DNA from: Toxoplasma gondii ME49
Lineage: Eukaryota > Apicomplexa > Conoidasida > Eucoccidiorida > Sarcocystidae
NCBI RefSeq assembly: GCF_000006565.2
Contig: NC_031480.1
Span: 3,879,529 to 3,943,528, forward strand
Direction of reading: 5' to 3'
Length of the DNA stretch: 64,000 nt
Shown here one piece after another: positions 1 through 11,407 of the stretch (position 1 is the first letter of the stretch; the number at the start of each line of letters is the position of its first letter). The notes beneath the pieces are model-generated. The model had not been told where the DNA came from and did no database searches. It was given only the letters and a program-made list of their open reading frames with translations. The translations under genes were made by a program, and so were the position numbers.

Positions 1-614
1 CCGGGACCTGCACTTCGCGTTTCTGATCATCAGACATTTTCAAGATGCAACTGGTTGCCTCGCGCGCCGAAGCAGCCATATTTCTTTCTCCATTTGCTGT
101 GCTAGTAGTCTCCCGTTTCTCTGCAAGCCGACGAACAACCGCTGGAATTTCGGACGCCTTCGTGATCCCCCAGATCTGAAGGATGTCATCGAACGCACAG
201 AGACAGAGGAGATAAACGGGGGTCCTCGTTGAGGCTGTTCAAAGTGCCCTGTACACTTGGATAAGTCGTGCAACGTATGCTAACTTGCTTGTACGTTTTA
301 GGCGTCAGCGGTACTTTTAGGGCGATTTTTACTTATTTCCTTGATTAAGCGTTTCCGCATGGAAGCGGGAATACATTCAGAAGAAATAGTCTATCGAGGG
401 ACCGGGAGCGGACGGCATCCCGCTTGGAGTGTGAGTGGCACTACCCGTGGTAGTAACAGTAAAGACCCGGACTGACGTGTAGCGGCCGGTAGGTGGCATG
501 TGTGCTACTCAGAAGAAGCCACTAACGGTTTTTGTTGTGAGCCTTTATTGTTATAAATGAGGACCTTTGTCAGGTGGCTTTCCTGAGACTGTCCAAATGC
601 ACTCATAGGTCTGC
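1..614. other. Non-coding flank, no gene seen
   Basis: I see no convincing exon here. Short open frames on both strands lack coding-like composition and good splice signals. The stretch is probably the 3' flank of the minus-strand gene that ends at 615. Confidence 0.5.
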
Positions 615-1804
615 TCATGGGGTGTCTTGTGCAAGACGGTGGACTCGGATCGTTACCTCCTTATGCTTTTTCAAATTTTTAAGGTGCAAGACGTCGACAC
701 CGAGTCGCGAATAATGTGCCGCTTCAAGAGTTGGCACATCCTTCGCGAGCATGACATTCTGCAGCTCCTTTCTACACTGTCCCTCGCACGGTACCCCGTG
801 TCCAGGACCCCCTACTTGGAGCCCTAAAGCGCTGGCAATGATGCCCAATGCATATTCACGTCCTTTGAGCATCTGGCGGACTTCAGGATCGGTTTTGTCC
901 TTTAATCCAATCCGGTCTCGGAGATAAACTCCTCTTTTCAGTACAATTCGTTCCGACGAGTCGTGAAGCTCGTACTCGTCGAAGACGGGGACAGAGCCGT
1001 CATATTGAGAAGGCGTGGATTCCACGACTCTTGACGGAAGATCCTTGAGGCAGCTTGTGTCCCATTCCACGATGACTCGGTCTGTTGGACTTGTTTTCAC
1101 TTCTTTTTGTAGCCTCTTCAGAGCCTGAAAGTCCACAAATTCATTCAATGTGGCTTCGCGGTGACACTGTATTACCTCCGATTAAAATTCAGCTTCCTGC
1201 CTTGAGCAAGGTACTGCTTTGCCACCTGGTCCCTCCACGATGTTCTCTTATTTGCCACCCCTGCCGTATTCATCAAATCGAAGTGCAGTTGGTTGACGTG
1301 CAAACGTCCTATAAGTTTATTGAAGCACTATGGCAACGATGATAGTGCAGCTTCCACCGTCATCTAGCTTGATCACCGTCTTGACTGGCGAAGTGACGTT
1401 TTTATACGGAATGTGCTGGTATAGAGAAAGCCAACGAAGACGAATGGTACCTCGATGCGATCCTGTCGAACTTGTGCTGGATCCATAAATCTGAGTTCTG
1501 AGCTCTCGATGATGCGCTCTTCTGGATCGGGTCGATGCTCGCAGTCAAGCTTGTCTACACTGAATGAGGGATGCATCCCCAAGACGACCGTGTAGTACTT
1601 TTTGCACAGTGCGCGTTTCAAATGTTCAGTTGATATCCATGCCTCCCGCTCTGCACTCTTCGGCGCCTCGGCAAACCCCGAGATTTCTTGGGTTGCCTGG
1701 CTTCCATTGTACTTCTTGTCACTTCCAGCAGCACGTCCTACGACTAGGTCAACGTACGGGTATATAAAGAACAGCAGAAGAACGAGGGAATGCCATGGAT
1801 ACAT
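615..1804 (-). CDS. Putative secreted protein, unknown function (2 exons, 287 aa)
   Basis: The proposed exons are 1804-1451 and 1124-615. The intron has donor GAG|GTACCA and acceptor TTTCAG|GCT, both phase 0. The first ATG (1804) is followed by a hydrophobic stretch at about residues 6-22 (LVLLLFFIYPYVDLVVG), which reads as a cleavable signal peptide. After it come a polar N-glycosylation-like site (NGS) and about 260 mostly charged residues with no further membrane segment. Exon 1 carries two cysteines after the leader and exon 2 carries three, two of them in a PCEGQC motif. I do not recognise the family. In a coccidian, a leader plus a lineage-restricted soluble body fits a dense-granule, rhoptry or other secretory-pathway cargo, but that is inference. 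A further small exon inside the 326-bp intron, or a different acceptor, cannot be excluded. Confidence 0.6.
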
Positions 1805-4558
1805 CTTGCCATACTGCGTCAGCAGACGAACTTAGGAGGAATCGGCGGGCGCCGCACAGAACGTCCGCTTCCTGGGTGCATCCGGCAAGGCTAGCGGGCG
1901 ACTTCGCGAGGAGGGGCCCGGAGGCCATTCTCCGGGGAGAGAGGGAAAGCATTCACACGTCAGTGCACAGTTCTTTCGATTTCATCCCTTCCGATCCTCC
2001 TGAAACTTTTGACTTCCGTCCAAGAAATGGCCAACGGGAAGAGGGACCCGTCGCTGGGGTGTAGCGGGAACGGCTTTGCTCCTAGCCCATTTCCGTACGA
2101 CGTCTCCTTTCTCGCTTGACAGCGTGATTACCAACCGTTCTGTGTCTCGCCCCACCAATGTTTGTTTTCACTCAGAGTCCAGTCCATGAACGCTGCTAGG
2201 AAACATTGCTCAGCCCCCACGAGGCCCCAATTTGGGAGAGACAGAGACGCTTCTAACAGAACCGGGGCGATACACTGGCGGTCCTGTCGGTGCTAGTCTA
2301 GGACTCGTATGTTTTTTTTGTTTACCGCGTTTTCCGTCCCGTTGGGGAAACTGGCAAGCATTGTTGTCTTTCTCTTCGGAATCTGAAAATACCAAAATGG
2401 CTGCATATATCTCCTATAGTACGCTGTACTAGATGAACAATAGTAGAGTCACTGGCCAAGAAAGGAGTGCCAACGCACTCATGAAGGAAGCGAAAGAATG
2501 AGGTCACGAAAAAGGAGTGCCATAGACAGTAAAACAGACAATTTCTTTCGTCATTTTGTCCCCTCGCGGTCAAAAATTTGTTCCCTAGCGTGTTTTGCAA
2601 CGTGAATTGTTTGCCTCTCTTTACGAGACGGCACCAAAGAGCATCCACAGTATAAGAAGCAACGGTAGAGACGCCCACAAGCAAGAAGTATTAAGGAGTC
2701 TAGACGACCTGAAAAACCACAGGTGACTTGCACCCAAGCGTAGGCCTCAAATATTAAGCCACGAGTTCAATGGATGCCCGCTGGCATCTGTATGCCAGTC
2801 AAAACAACGCCACAGCTTTACGCGAAGAGATGATCTGGTTTCATTAACTCGCAAGTTGCTTTCGCTATAATCTTGATTGTGGGAGGCAGCTCATTCGATA
2901 CGATGCCATAGCGTCGAGGAAAACTGAGACCCTTAAATAGAAGTTCGTCGTTCAATAGCTGTACATTTAGTCCTTGTCTTCTATACACCCAACACATTCC
3001 AATTCCGTCTAGTCAACCACGCATTTCAAGCAAGCGTCGACAGTGGCGTTATCGCCGCGCATGTCTGTAGTCTTCTCAGTGGCAGAAGGTCGTCTGGCGA
3101 CTCCCAACGCCGTGATTCTTCAATAAACAGGGAATACTACATTGCACTGGAGATGACACGTGATTCGCACATTCTCCCGTTTGTTTAAGTTGGAGGATGG
3201 GCAATAGTCACGCTAAAACATTGGTAAAACGTTCTGGCAAGCATCGGCACGGGATGCGTCTGTATCCCCAATAGTTCGGGCTGTTACCGCTTGAAACAAA
3301 GAACAACTCTTTTGCTGTTGCCCGATTCCGCACCCCTGTCCCACTCAGCGTGTCACCGTTCAGCATGTCGGGAATTGTCGGTTCTTAACAAAGAGAGAAC
3401 CAGTCTAGCGGCACCGCTTCTAGTCGACCATTCACCAAAGTAAAAACTGTGGTGTGAAAACACCGCTGAAGAAGTGCGCATGGAAAAGACGTTTAGGATG
3501 CCGTTCTCAAATATTCGTATGCAAACAACTGCCTGAGAGACAATGGGGTCCCTTATATAAGTATGATGGAAGGTCTGAGTCTTTTGAGGAAGCAGGCGGG
3601 TTCACGTGTTCAACTCATCCAGATGGGTTGTGACGCCAGACTGGCGCGTCCCCTACCCAATTTTCTGCATCTGGTGCGATGCTGGGACCTATGTGAGCCC
3701 AGAAGTTCACCTGGCAATATCCGTGGCGAAACAAAAATTTCTCGGTAGACGCAAAACTAGCGCACCCTGTCCCTGCTTGCGTTCACATAACATCGTACCG
3801 TCGCGTTACACATACGCCAAAGGAAGGACCCTCGTGATCATAACAGCAGGAATTGCTCGAATACCCTTCCCCGGAAACCCGTTGACCCGTTCCCGGTATA
3901 TTTCCTCTACACTCTTCCCGCAAAGAGATGCTGGTTCACGTGTTTGCTACTAATTGACCCTTCTAGTTGCCAGAAAAGCCATAAATGCACGCTTTGTGTG
4001 CACGCGCTGCAGGTCTTCAAGCTTCCGTCCACAACAAAAAGGGGTAGCGCCACCACATCTCTCACTAACTTCCTACGGCGTAGGCGTGGTCTCACTGACG
4101 CTGACGTAAGCGGGGGCTGTAGCTACTCGGTTGTGGGCACGAGTTTGCACAAGCAAGCTGTCTACAACTACACAATGAGCTCCCCACCCTCTTGATTCGT
4201 TCACAAGAGTCGAGATGGTGCCGGGCAGATACGTTAGCAGAAAATCTGGTTGACGACTCCACGGTTTACTCCGTTATTCCCATGATGTTGCTCGCAACGG
4301 ATTCACAGACAGTGGAAGTTCTCCATTTCATTGTCGGCCGACTTCTTACACATAGTCGGATCAGTCAGCAACCTCTAGGCATGAACGACTCGGTCGCGCT
4401 ATATAACGTCGAGAGATTTCTGTAAGCTTTTTGTATTCGGTCACATAGTCCTTCCATGCTCACGCGAGAGCGGTAGCGAATTCGCGCAGAAAACAGCATT
4501 CGAAGACACACTCTTTTCGTTTTTGCGACACGGCTACCCTGTAAAATACGAGGTACAT
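1805..4558. other. Intergenic region, no supported gene
   Basis: This stretch is less GC-rich than the coding regions and holds only short open frames. It should contain the upstream region of the minus-strand secreted-protein gene and, at its right end, the upstream region of RPS9. A 61-codon ATG frame at 3563-3748 (+) follows a TATA-like stretch, but nothing else supports it. Confidence 0.45.
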
Positions 4559-4573
4559 TCGTCTTATAATCGA
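4559..4573 (+). promoter_or_regulatory. TRP-1-like ribosomal-gene promoter element
   Basis: TCGTCTTATAATCGA here matches the Toxoplasma ribosomal-protein promoter motif TRP-1 (TCGGCTTATATTCGG, recalled from the literature) at 12 of 15 positions in the same orientation. It lies about 265 bp upstream of the RPS9 start codon. Placement in front of a ribosomal-protein gene is what one would expect, but matches this good also occur by chance. Confidence 0.4.
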
Positions 4574-4824
4574 GACGGCCCCGCTTCGCGATGGGGAGAC
4601 AAGGACACCTACCAAGACTGACGGGGAAACCGGAGAATTTTCGGCTTCAGTGGTGGCGGCATGCAGTCGCAAACACCATGCCGACTCGCGCGCGGATGGG
4701 AGACACCCAGTTGTCCCCTACGGCAGCAGTTGGCGGAGGGAACGATTTCTTGTGCGTTGTGTGGACTTCTTTATTTTGGGAAGAAGGGGCAATTTTCTCT
4801 CTTTTGTAGACCTCCCTCGGCATC

Positions 4825-6686
4825 ATGACGAAGTCCTACCGTACGTATAGCAAGACTGCTCGCAGTCCCAAGCGTCCCTTTGAAAAGGTAAACACTAGCA
4901 CAATTACTGCATTGGCTCCCCGTTCCTTGCTTTTCTGCCGGGCCACCCCTCGAAGAGCCCTGTGGGGTGGAGTCCTTTCAAGACCTAATTTGGAATTCTA
5001 GATTCTGCGTTTCCCCTACAATTCGTCAGTTCAAAGGGCGGCAGTTCGATGGAGAGTCCTACGATGAAGCGGACCTGCATTTGCCCCCGGTTTCGCGTCA
5101 ACTACGCATTATGGGAAGGTTTGCATGTGCTGGCCGCGCCGCGCAGCTGGGAATTTGTGTGGAACTATGCCTTCAACAATTTGGGAGATGTTCGTGCGTT
5201 TTTGTGCCTTTTTCGGGACACCCATGCTTACGCGCGTGTCACTGCTGGCTGTGGAGTACTGGGGGCATCTGGCATTGTTCAGGGCGATTGTGGAGGCTGT
5301 TGTTAGGCACCTCCGCCACTGAGCGCTTCAGCTGCGTTCCTCCGTGAGCTGGAGCGTCTGGGTTTTCAAATATTTTTCTGGGACTCGGCGCGTGTTTTGG
5401 GCTTCTGTGCCTGCATTTGTTTGACTGTTTGCAGTCTTTGGACCTGCATGTATCTGCTGGTTCCCTTATAAGTCCTCGTGCCCCGTAGTGCTAGCAAATG
5501 ACTCTACCGTCCAAACTTGTGCTGTACCTCTGAGGTGGCGTGTTTGCGAGCGCGCCCCTCCTTGGATCTACCCTCTTGTGCAGGAAGTCGTTGCGTTGCG
5601 TGTGCAAAAGGCCCATTCGTGCGGGTTTGTCTGCTCTCTTTCCTCCCTCTCTCCAGGAACGCTTGGACCAGGAAATGAAACTCCTGGGCGAGTACGGTCT
5701 GAAGAACAAGCGAGAGGTGTGGCGCGTGCAGTACGCCCTTGCTAAGATTCGTTCTGCAGCCAGAGAGTTGCTTACTCTGGAAGAGAAAGATCCCCGCAGA
5801 GTTTTCCAAGGTACGCTTGCCAGTGACTTCGTTACGCCGCTTCCGCCTAAAACCACCACACACTTTTTCGCTGCTCTCTTCATTTTTGTGTGGAAGTGTA
5901 GCGGAGGAGCTTCCAGTATTTGAAGGCAGTTGTGCAGAGCAAAGCGTTACACTGCGCAAAACGTTAAACTTCCTGTACCCAACTATGCGAGTCCTCGAGA
6001 ACGGCGTTGCGCCAGTTGGTTGATTTCTCGTCTTCGCTGCGCGAGATGGAGTATCGAAGGCTTGCAGCAAGGATTCAAATGAGCAAGTCGTCTGTGGCCC
6101 AATTTCACGAAGGTGCCGTCAAAGTAAACATGGCACTCCGTTTGTTTCGCTGTTCCACGTTTGATTCCGTTTTTGCTCGAGAGCCGTGCCTTACCTACTA
6201 GTAAAATTTCACACAGTGCGTTCGCCTTTGGTTCGCGTATCCGAGCGAAAGCGAGTTTGAAAACCGGTGGGGGCTAATGCGGCTTTTCACTGAAATACAA
6301 GAAGTGCGTGCCTCACCTTTGTTGTGCTTTTCTCAGGAACTGCTCTGTTGCGTCGCATGGTTCGTCTGGGACTCTTGGGCGAGTCTGAGCAGAAGCTCGA
6401 TTACGTCCTCGGCCTCACTGTCGCCAAGTTTCTGGAGAGACGCCTTCAGACCAAGGTGTTCAAGCTTGGTTTGGCGAAATCCATTCACCACGCTCGTGTT
6501 CTTATCCGTCAGCGCCACATTCGCGTGGGAAAGCACATCGTCGATATCCCCTCTTTCATGGTCCGTGTAGATTCTGAGAAGCACGTTGACTACGCGATCA
6601 CCTCTCCGTTCGGAGGTGGCCGTCCGGGCCGTGTAAAGAGACGCTCTCTGAAGGGCGGCAACGCTGAGGGTGGAGACGACGAGTAA
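4825..6686 (+). CDS. RPS9: 40S ribosomal protein S9 (uS4)
   Basis: Exons are 4825-4887, 5657-5810 and 6337-6686. Introns start GTAAAC and GTACGC and end CCAG and TCAG, and the summed length is exactly 189 codons (188 aa, close to the usual 180-195 for eukaryotic uS4). The start [10 protein letters not shown] and the PKRPFEK block are typical of the family. Residues 22-72 give the conserved [20 protein letters not shown] and [11 protein letters not shown] segments. Residues 105-165 form the S4 RNA-binding domain, with [20 protein letters not shown] and [20 protein letters not shown]. The end has the signature [14 protein letters not shown] followed by a short acidic tail (EGGDDE). The protein binds 18S rRNA early in small-subunit assembly and sits near the mRNA entry site and decoding centre. 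Expression should be strong and constitutive; see the TRP-1-like element upstream. Confidence 0.97.
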
Positions 6687-7728
6687 AGATACATATATGC
6701 TTCGTCTATTGTGCGTAGGAAGATTCCTTGGGAGAGAGGTAAAGCGTTTTGGCTCGACCGCGGCATGTTTTTGTTATAACTGTCGAAGGACGGGGGCGAG
6801 GGGACCGGGTGCCGTCGTGACAGTCGAGAAACGAAAATCATCTCTCAATCTTTGAGCAAAATTCCGCTTGCCTGATGCGGCGTGCTGCCGAACGGAGGTG
6901 TTCTTTTGGAAATTTCTGCTGACCGACAGGAGCGCCGTGGCTCCGTGGAGCCTCGGGAGGACCGAAGAGTCGCCGCTCGACTCTCCGGAGCACGACGAGG
7001 CAGCTCTGTCAAAAAAAGCACGAGCACTGAATTTTGTGCTTCTGCACGTCTTTCACAGTTCGCGTAGCTCAAGGGGAGACGCGAACGCGAAAACCTACCT
7101 GCTGGTGCAGACAGTGGGTAGGGACTGCAGACACTGTGAGGCACATACATACGCATACTGACCTGAGGGAGCAGTAGATGTATTTTGTACAGATCAGTGA
7201 ATATCGGTGCAGGAGACTGTCGCAGACCAAGTGGCTCCATACGGGAAGGTGAAAAAATAGACTTGCTGAGTGGTGACATTACTAAGAGGGAATAATCCAC
7301 AGAACTGTTATAGTACACAGAGAATCTCGTACGATCCAACCTCCACAGCAACATAGGCCTGTTACACGAAGTGGTACGTTTACACCAGAAGCACTCGAAT
7401 GGTGTACGAATGGGTCGCCTGTCTTGCCGCGAAAAATACATTATACATGCTTCATGCCACGAGCAAGTCGCCCGCAATCACTCACTCTTTGTTCCACTAC
7501 ACAGCCGACTCCAGGTGCGTTATGAAACCCTCATCTCACTTAAGGTCTCAGATGGTCAGTAAAGCTTATAATTAGCTGACTTTTGTGTATGACAGGCTCT
7601 GCGCCGCAGTTGTTAGATACAGACAACAAGTTCTTTATGCCTGCTGCACAGCATCACCTCAGTGGACTGCTAATCACCCATCCACGGACTGCATTTCGAC
7701 TTACGACTGTTGACGAATGAAGCGGCTG

Positions 7729-7974
7729 TTAAATAACTATAGCTCGAGTTATAGACCTTTTACGTACAGCTGTACGGAACGTAACAATAATCCCCAGAAA
7801 CAAGTAGATTATATAAATCAGCAGACCAACCAGAATCCAACCCGCATATTCCGTACGGACTAACATTAGGAAATAGACTACCAAAGTGAATATCATGATA
7901 TTTGTACAGCTGTGCGCTGGTGGTTCAAGAGTCGTTTTCCCAAGAACTAAGGCTATCTTCCACAAGCGACGCAC
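7729..7974 (-). other. AT-rich hydrophobic open frame, possible organelle-derived fragment
   Basis: The minus-strand frame encodes two adjacent membrane-helix-like stretches: IMIFTLVVYFLMLV, and after a short RTEYAG linker, WILVGLLIYIIYLFLGIIV. A basic end follows (RTAVRKRSITRAIVI). The composition is AT-rich, unlike nuclear genes in the window, and resembles mitochondrial membrane-protein coding sequence. Sarcocystid nuclear genomes are known to carry many mitochondrial cob/cox fragments, so a diverged insert is one explanation. Chance hydrophobicity of AT-rich DNA is the other. The palindrome GTACAGCTGTAC lies inside at 7764-7775. There is no convincing start codon context. Confidence 0.2.
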
Positions 7975-8873
7975 ATCTTATATGGTAGATTAGCTACCAT
8001 TCGATGGTTTTATGTGTTCACATCGGTAAAACTCAAAACAAATAAACAGAGACATTATAGTACCTCGGATAGTTTATTTCAATGCCCAAGGAACGCTAAG
8101 AGCCATCACGCTGAGAAAGACAGTGACCGTGTCAGTTGGTAAACGAGGCAGCCGTGAGAAAGTCTCTAACGGGTTTAAACGGCCAAGTATCTCTCGCATG
8201 TGTTGTGCCTGATTCTGAGCAACATGGGGTCAGGGGAGGCATGTCTTCCAGTTCGTATTACCGAACATTCGGCCCGCGATTTCCCATGTCTTTACTCGAG
8301 CAATGACGCGGATGACCAACAGAGCGCATGTACGTAGTCCTAACACTACTCGCTGTCATTTCCTCAGAAGATTCGTTGTCAGCCTCGTGCTCCATCGTCC
8401 ACTTCATGAGACAAAAATAGTTTTCGACGTTTTCGTCTCAGCGAGAAACAAATCCATTCAGCATCTTCAGAAGAAACCCAAAGCTTGAAGGTAGTGAGTC
8501 TACAACACATTCGCAACACCGGCCACCGGACCCGTGATCAAAAAAACGATCGACATCCTGTTTCATTGTCATTTACAGACAAGCAGGGGCGTAACACAAT
8601 TGCCAAGAAACGCGTGCTATCCGCACTCTTCGCCAGAAGCAGTCGAGAATTTGTCCAAGTTCGCTCTAGAGTCGCCTCACAACCTTCGGTTCCCTGCTCG
8701 TTTCTTTCTTCGCGTGAGTGGAACACCAACGACTTGTTCGAGCCGGCTCTGGAGTTCTCGTGATGGGATGCATGCACCGTTCTCTATACAGCGCACCACG
8801 CTACCTGCGAAGAACACAAAAGAATTCACCAAAAATACACCATCTGTCATTTGGTTTCAAAAGTCCCTCCCGC

Positions 8874-8876
<3 letters not shown>

Positions 8877-8907
<31 letters not shown>
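8877..8907. repeat. (TA)n microsatellite
   Basis: An uninterrupted TA dinucleotide tract of about 31 bp in intergenic DNA, ending in a TGCATATG sequence. Confidence 0.95.
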
Positions 8908-8910
<3 letters not shown>

Positions 8911-9086
8911 TATGACGGAGTCGAGAGAATGCGGCGAGCTGTGTGCAGCTGCAGAGTGGCCTGGTGCAACCCTACTTACACGGACGGGGAAGAACGAAAA
9001 GGCAACATTGATTTATGCAAGAAGAACGCGACACGAATGTGCTCACCCGTAGAAGTCGCTACGCGCGCCCCCCTACACACAGCCAC

Positions 9087-9800
9087 CTACCAACAGACAC
9101 TTGACAAAATATACGTTCGTGGAGACAGACGCCGCCTTTCCTCCCGTTTCTCCTGATGGCCACGGACACTGTAAGAGCTCCCTTCCTTCTCTGTCCCTGG
9201 TATTGTTCCTCCGCTGCCTAGCTTGTGCAGCATCGCAAGGAAAGCTCTGCTCTCATGTCGAAGGCGAAACAGCACAAAACGTCAACGAATCCGTGAACTG
9301 GTACGGAGAGACAAATGACCTCCTTACCGGGCCAGTTCTTTATTTCCTGTCTCTGAGCCTCGGAAACATTCAGCCTCACAAACTTCTCCACGCTGTCACG
9401 AGTCAATCCTTTTGACATCCTGCAAGGCCACCAAAAAGGCAAAAAGCCGCACCGCTGCGTCCAACGAATCTGGCTTCATCGCCTCCCTTCCAGAGAAGAC
9501 ATGGACAGATTTACAAGTCTTCAGATAGAATATTTGCCTACGGATAGTGTCGTGTCAGGAGGGACACCAACATGGCAAGAGAATGCGTCGGGGTTCTGTA
9601 CCCATCGACACCAACCGACCGGAAACCGTGGTGTCTTGTCATTTATATACATCGTGCCGTGTTTGTTGAGTTCCTTGTATCTACGTAGCTCACTGCCCAG
9701 CTTCAGGATTAGGCCAAAAGAGTTCACTAACGACACTGAGAAATAGATCGCGTAAGTGCCTGGAAAACGACTTCCGAAGCACCCGCACTTGCAGATGCAT
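9087..9800 (-). CDS. Candidate small gene, unknown function (3 exons, about 118 aa)
   Basis: Proposed exons are 9800-9694, 9419-9328 and 9244-9087. The first donor GGGCA|GTGAGC and the next acceptor (a long pyrimidine run ending TTGCAG|GATG) are strong and match in phase 2. The second donor CCCG|GTAAGG is also strong and the following junction matches in phase 1. The middle exon is open in only one frame. The product starts MHLQVRVLRKSFSRHLRDLF, continues with helical charged segments (SVEKFVRLNVSEAQRQEIKN, then FLAMLHKLGSGG), and ends at a TAG. The basic, hydroxylated N-terminus could be a mitochondrial presequence, which is only a guess. I do not recognise the family. The third-exon acceptor is the weakest part, because several AG dinucleotides lie within 10 bp. 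The start lies only 86 bp from the start of a plus-strand candidate, so one of the two may be wrong. Confidence 0.4.
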
Positions 9801-9886
9801 GTCCGGTCAGGACTGAACGTAGTAACAACGTGGAGCAATGCAGAAAAGGCAGCTTCCCTCCTCGACACCGACTCCGAGCAAGCAAC

Positions 9887-10576
9887 ATGTCGCGAAAGGG
9901 CCTGTTTCGGAGGACTTCCCAGGGGTTTCCGACGGAGGACTACCAATTACCCATTGCTCAATACACTTCTTTGCGTGTTTTTTCTGCTAACCGTGCAAAG
10001 AACAGCGCTGCTCCAAGGTGAGGAAAAGCCGTTGGCTTGAAGCCTTTGTTTGTCCGGACTTGTCCACGGCTGCCCACACGAAAGTGCAGGGTGCTCCACA
10101 CTCGCTGAGACACGCGACTATAGAGGGACCGCAGAACCCCCATGTTTTTTTCCCTGCATGTGCTTGTGAGACTTTGGAGAGGAAAAAGGTTAGGAGACAC
10201 TGTCCACCAAGAACTTGACGCAAAGAAGTTCAGCAAGAAGCAGACGCGCCTCGGCAAGGCAAAGCCCCAGCGGGCGAGACCCACAGACGCGCCGGGAACT
10301 GACCCCGCAAAACGCGGGACGTTTGCAGCCAGAAAAGACGTCAAGGTCGTCTTCTTTTTCTGTTCTGCTGGAAAAATAGGCTGGTTTCAAAGTGGTGAGC
10401 AGATGACACGTGTGCCGAAGGGAGAGAAAACGAAACGGAGAATGTCTCAAGGGAGAATGAAGCCTACGCGTGATGGATGCTCGGCCAACACCCGGCAACA
10501 GGACGGGGAGAGAGACGATTCAGAAGACCTGAAAAAGGCAAGAGAATGCGCGACAAACTCAAGCGAAACCGGCTGA
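9887..10576 (+). CDS. Candidate small basic protein (2 exons, about 178 aa)
   Basis: Proposed exons are 9887-10017 (ATG GTC-free start MSRKGLFRRT) and 10171-10576. The donor is CCAAG|GTGAGG and the acceptor a T-rich run ending TTGTGAG|A, matching in phase 2. Exon 2 contains a Lys/Arg-rich segment (ELDAKKFSKKQTRLGKAKPQ) with high third-position GC, as in real genes here. The product has no membrane segment or recognised domain. The exon could also stop earlier at a GTGAGC donor near 10394 and continue elsewhere. The opposite strand is also open across exon 2, which weakens the call, and the gene would be head-to-head with the minus-strand candidate at 9087-9800. Confidence 0.28.
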
Positions 10577-10823
10577 AAGGCTCACCACGAAACCAAACTC
10601 TCGAAAGCACACCGACGAAAAACGGCGTACTCAAGACATGGGGAGGCGAGCAGGAGAGAGGAGAGAAAAGTCGGGCCTCAGAAAACCGAAGGCGATACGA
10701 AAGCATCTGTGAAGGAAGACGCAACAAAGCGATATCGTTTTCACTAGAAGAGCAGAAAGGGGCACCCAGATGCGCTACTCTGTGCGCCGGTTTCAGAGAA
10801 CAGGCAGGAGATGAACAAAACCG

Positions 10824-11407
10824 TTACACCTGTTTGTAGAGAGAACGAGAAACAGGGAATGGCGGCGTCTCTCCCTCGCGACCAGGAAAAAACTCTTCCG
10901 ACGGGGAAAACGCCTCACTGATTCCTTTCAAAGACATCATGAACTCTGGCTCGAAGTTCCACACTGCACTCTTGACAGCATTCATTTCGTTCACATGCCC
11001 AAGCAGCCGTCTCTGCATGCACACTCGAGATGATAACGTCTCGTGGAAGCCTGTGCCCTTCTCTTCAGTCTTTGTCAAGGTGAAACACAGGTCGCCGTCC
11101 GAAAAAACTTGATGCTTTCTTCTTTCTGCTTTTTCTCCCTTTCTCGGCTCTGCTCGTCCACAGCTCTGCGTCCTCAGAGGGGAGCCACCTTGTCTCCAGC
11201 GGGTTTCGTTCTCAGCCCCGGAACGCCGTCGTTCATTTGCCACTTGTTCCGCTCTTCTGAGTCTTTCCTTTCTACCTTGCTCGCATTTGTGTGGCTTCTC
11301 CCCCAGTTTTCCGGCGTCTTGTGGCTCCTCCCTTCTGGGACGCCTCCCAGGCCTCCTTTCGAACTCGACAAATCCACCTGTGCCAGCACAGCTGTCCGTC
11401 CACCCAT
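10824..11407 (-). CDS. Candidate small gene divergent from NUP54 (2 exons, about 125 aa)
   Basis: Proposed exons are 11407-11276 and 11069-10824. The donor is AGCAAG|GTAGAA, the acceptor TTGACAAAG|ACT, and both are phase 0. Exon 1 reads MGGRTAVLAQVDLSSSKGGL. Exon 2 contains SRVCMQRRLLGHVNEMNAVK followed by SAVWNFEPEFMMSLKGISEA, with coding-like codon use, and ends in TAA. The frame is open further 5' into LSLESTAVQTQTALWVFLH after a strong acceptor near 11490, so there may be an upstream exon and an earlier start. The intron begins purine-rich, like those of NUP54. No family is recognised. If real, it shares a 410-bp upstream region with the divergent NUP54 gene. Confidence 0.33.

Larger units (their letters stand above)
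6687..9086. other. Non-coding, AT-richer interval downstream of RPS9
   Basis: This stretch holds the 3' region of RPS9 and then an AT-richer block, about 7560-8480, that stands out from the surrounding DNA. Open frames such as the minus-strand one at 6845-7477 lack coding-like composition or splice context. The block contains a hydrophobic minus-strand frame (7729-7974, listed separately) and a (TA)n tract near 8877. Confidence 0.45.

Noticed and set aside
3563..3748. 61-codon ATG frame after a TATA-like stretch
   Set aside because: No homology, no splice partners, and composition like the surrounding non-coding DNA.
6845..7477. 210-codon minus-strand frame downstream of RPS9
   Set aside because: Residue composition looks random, and it spans the likely RPS9 3' UTR on the other strand.
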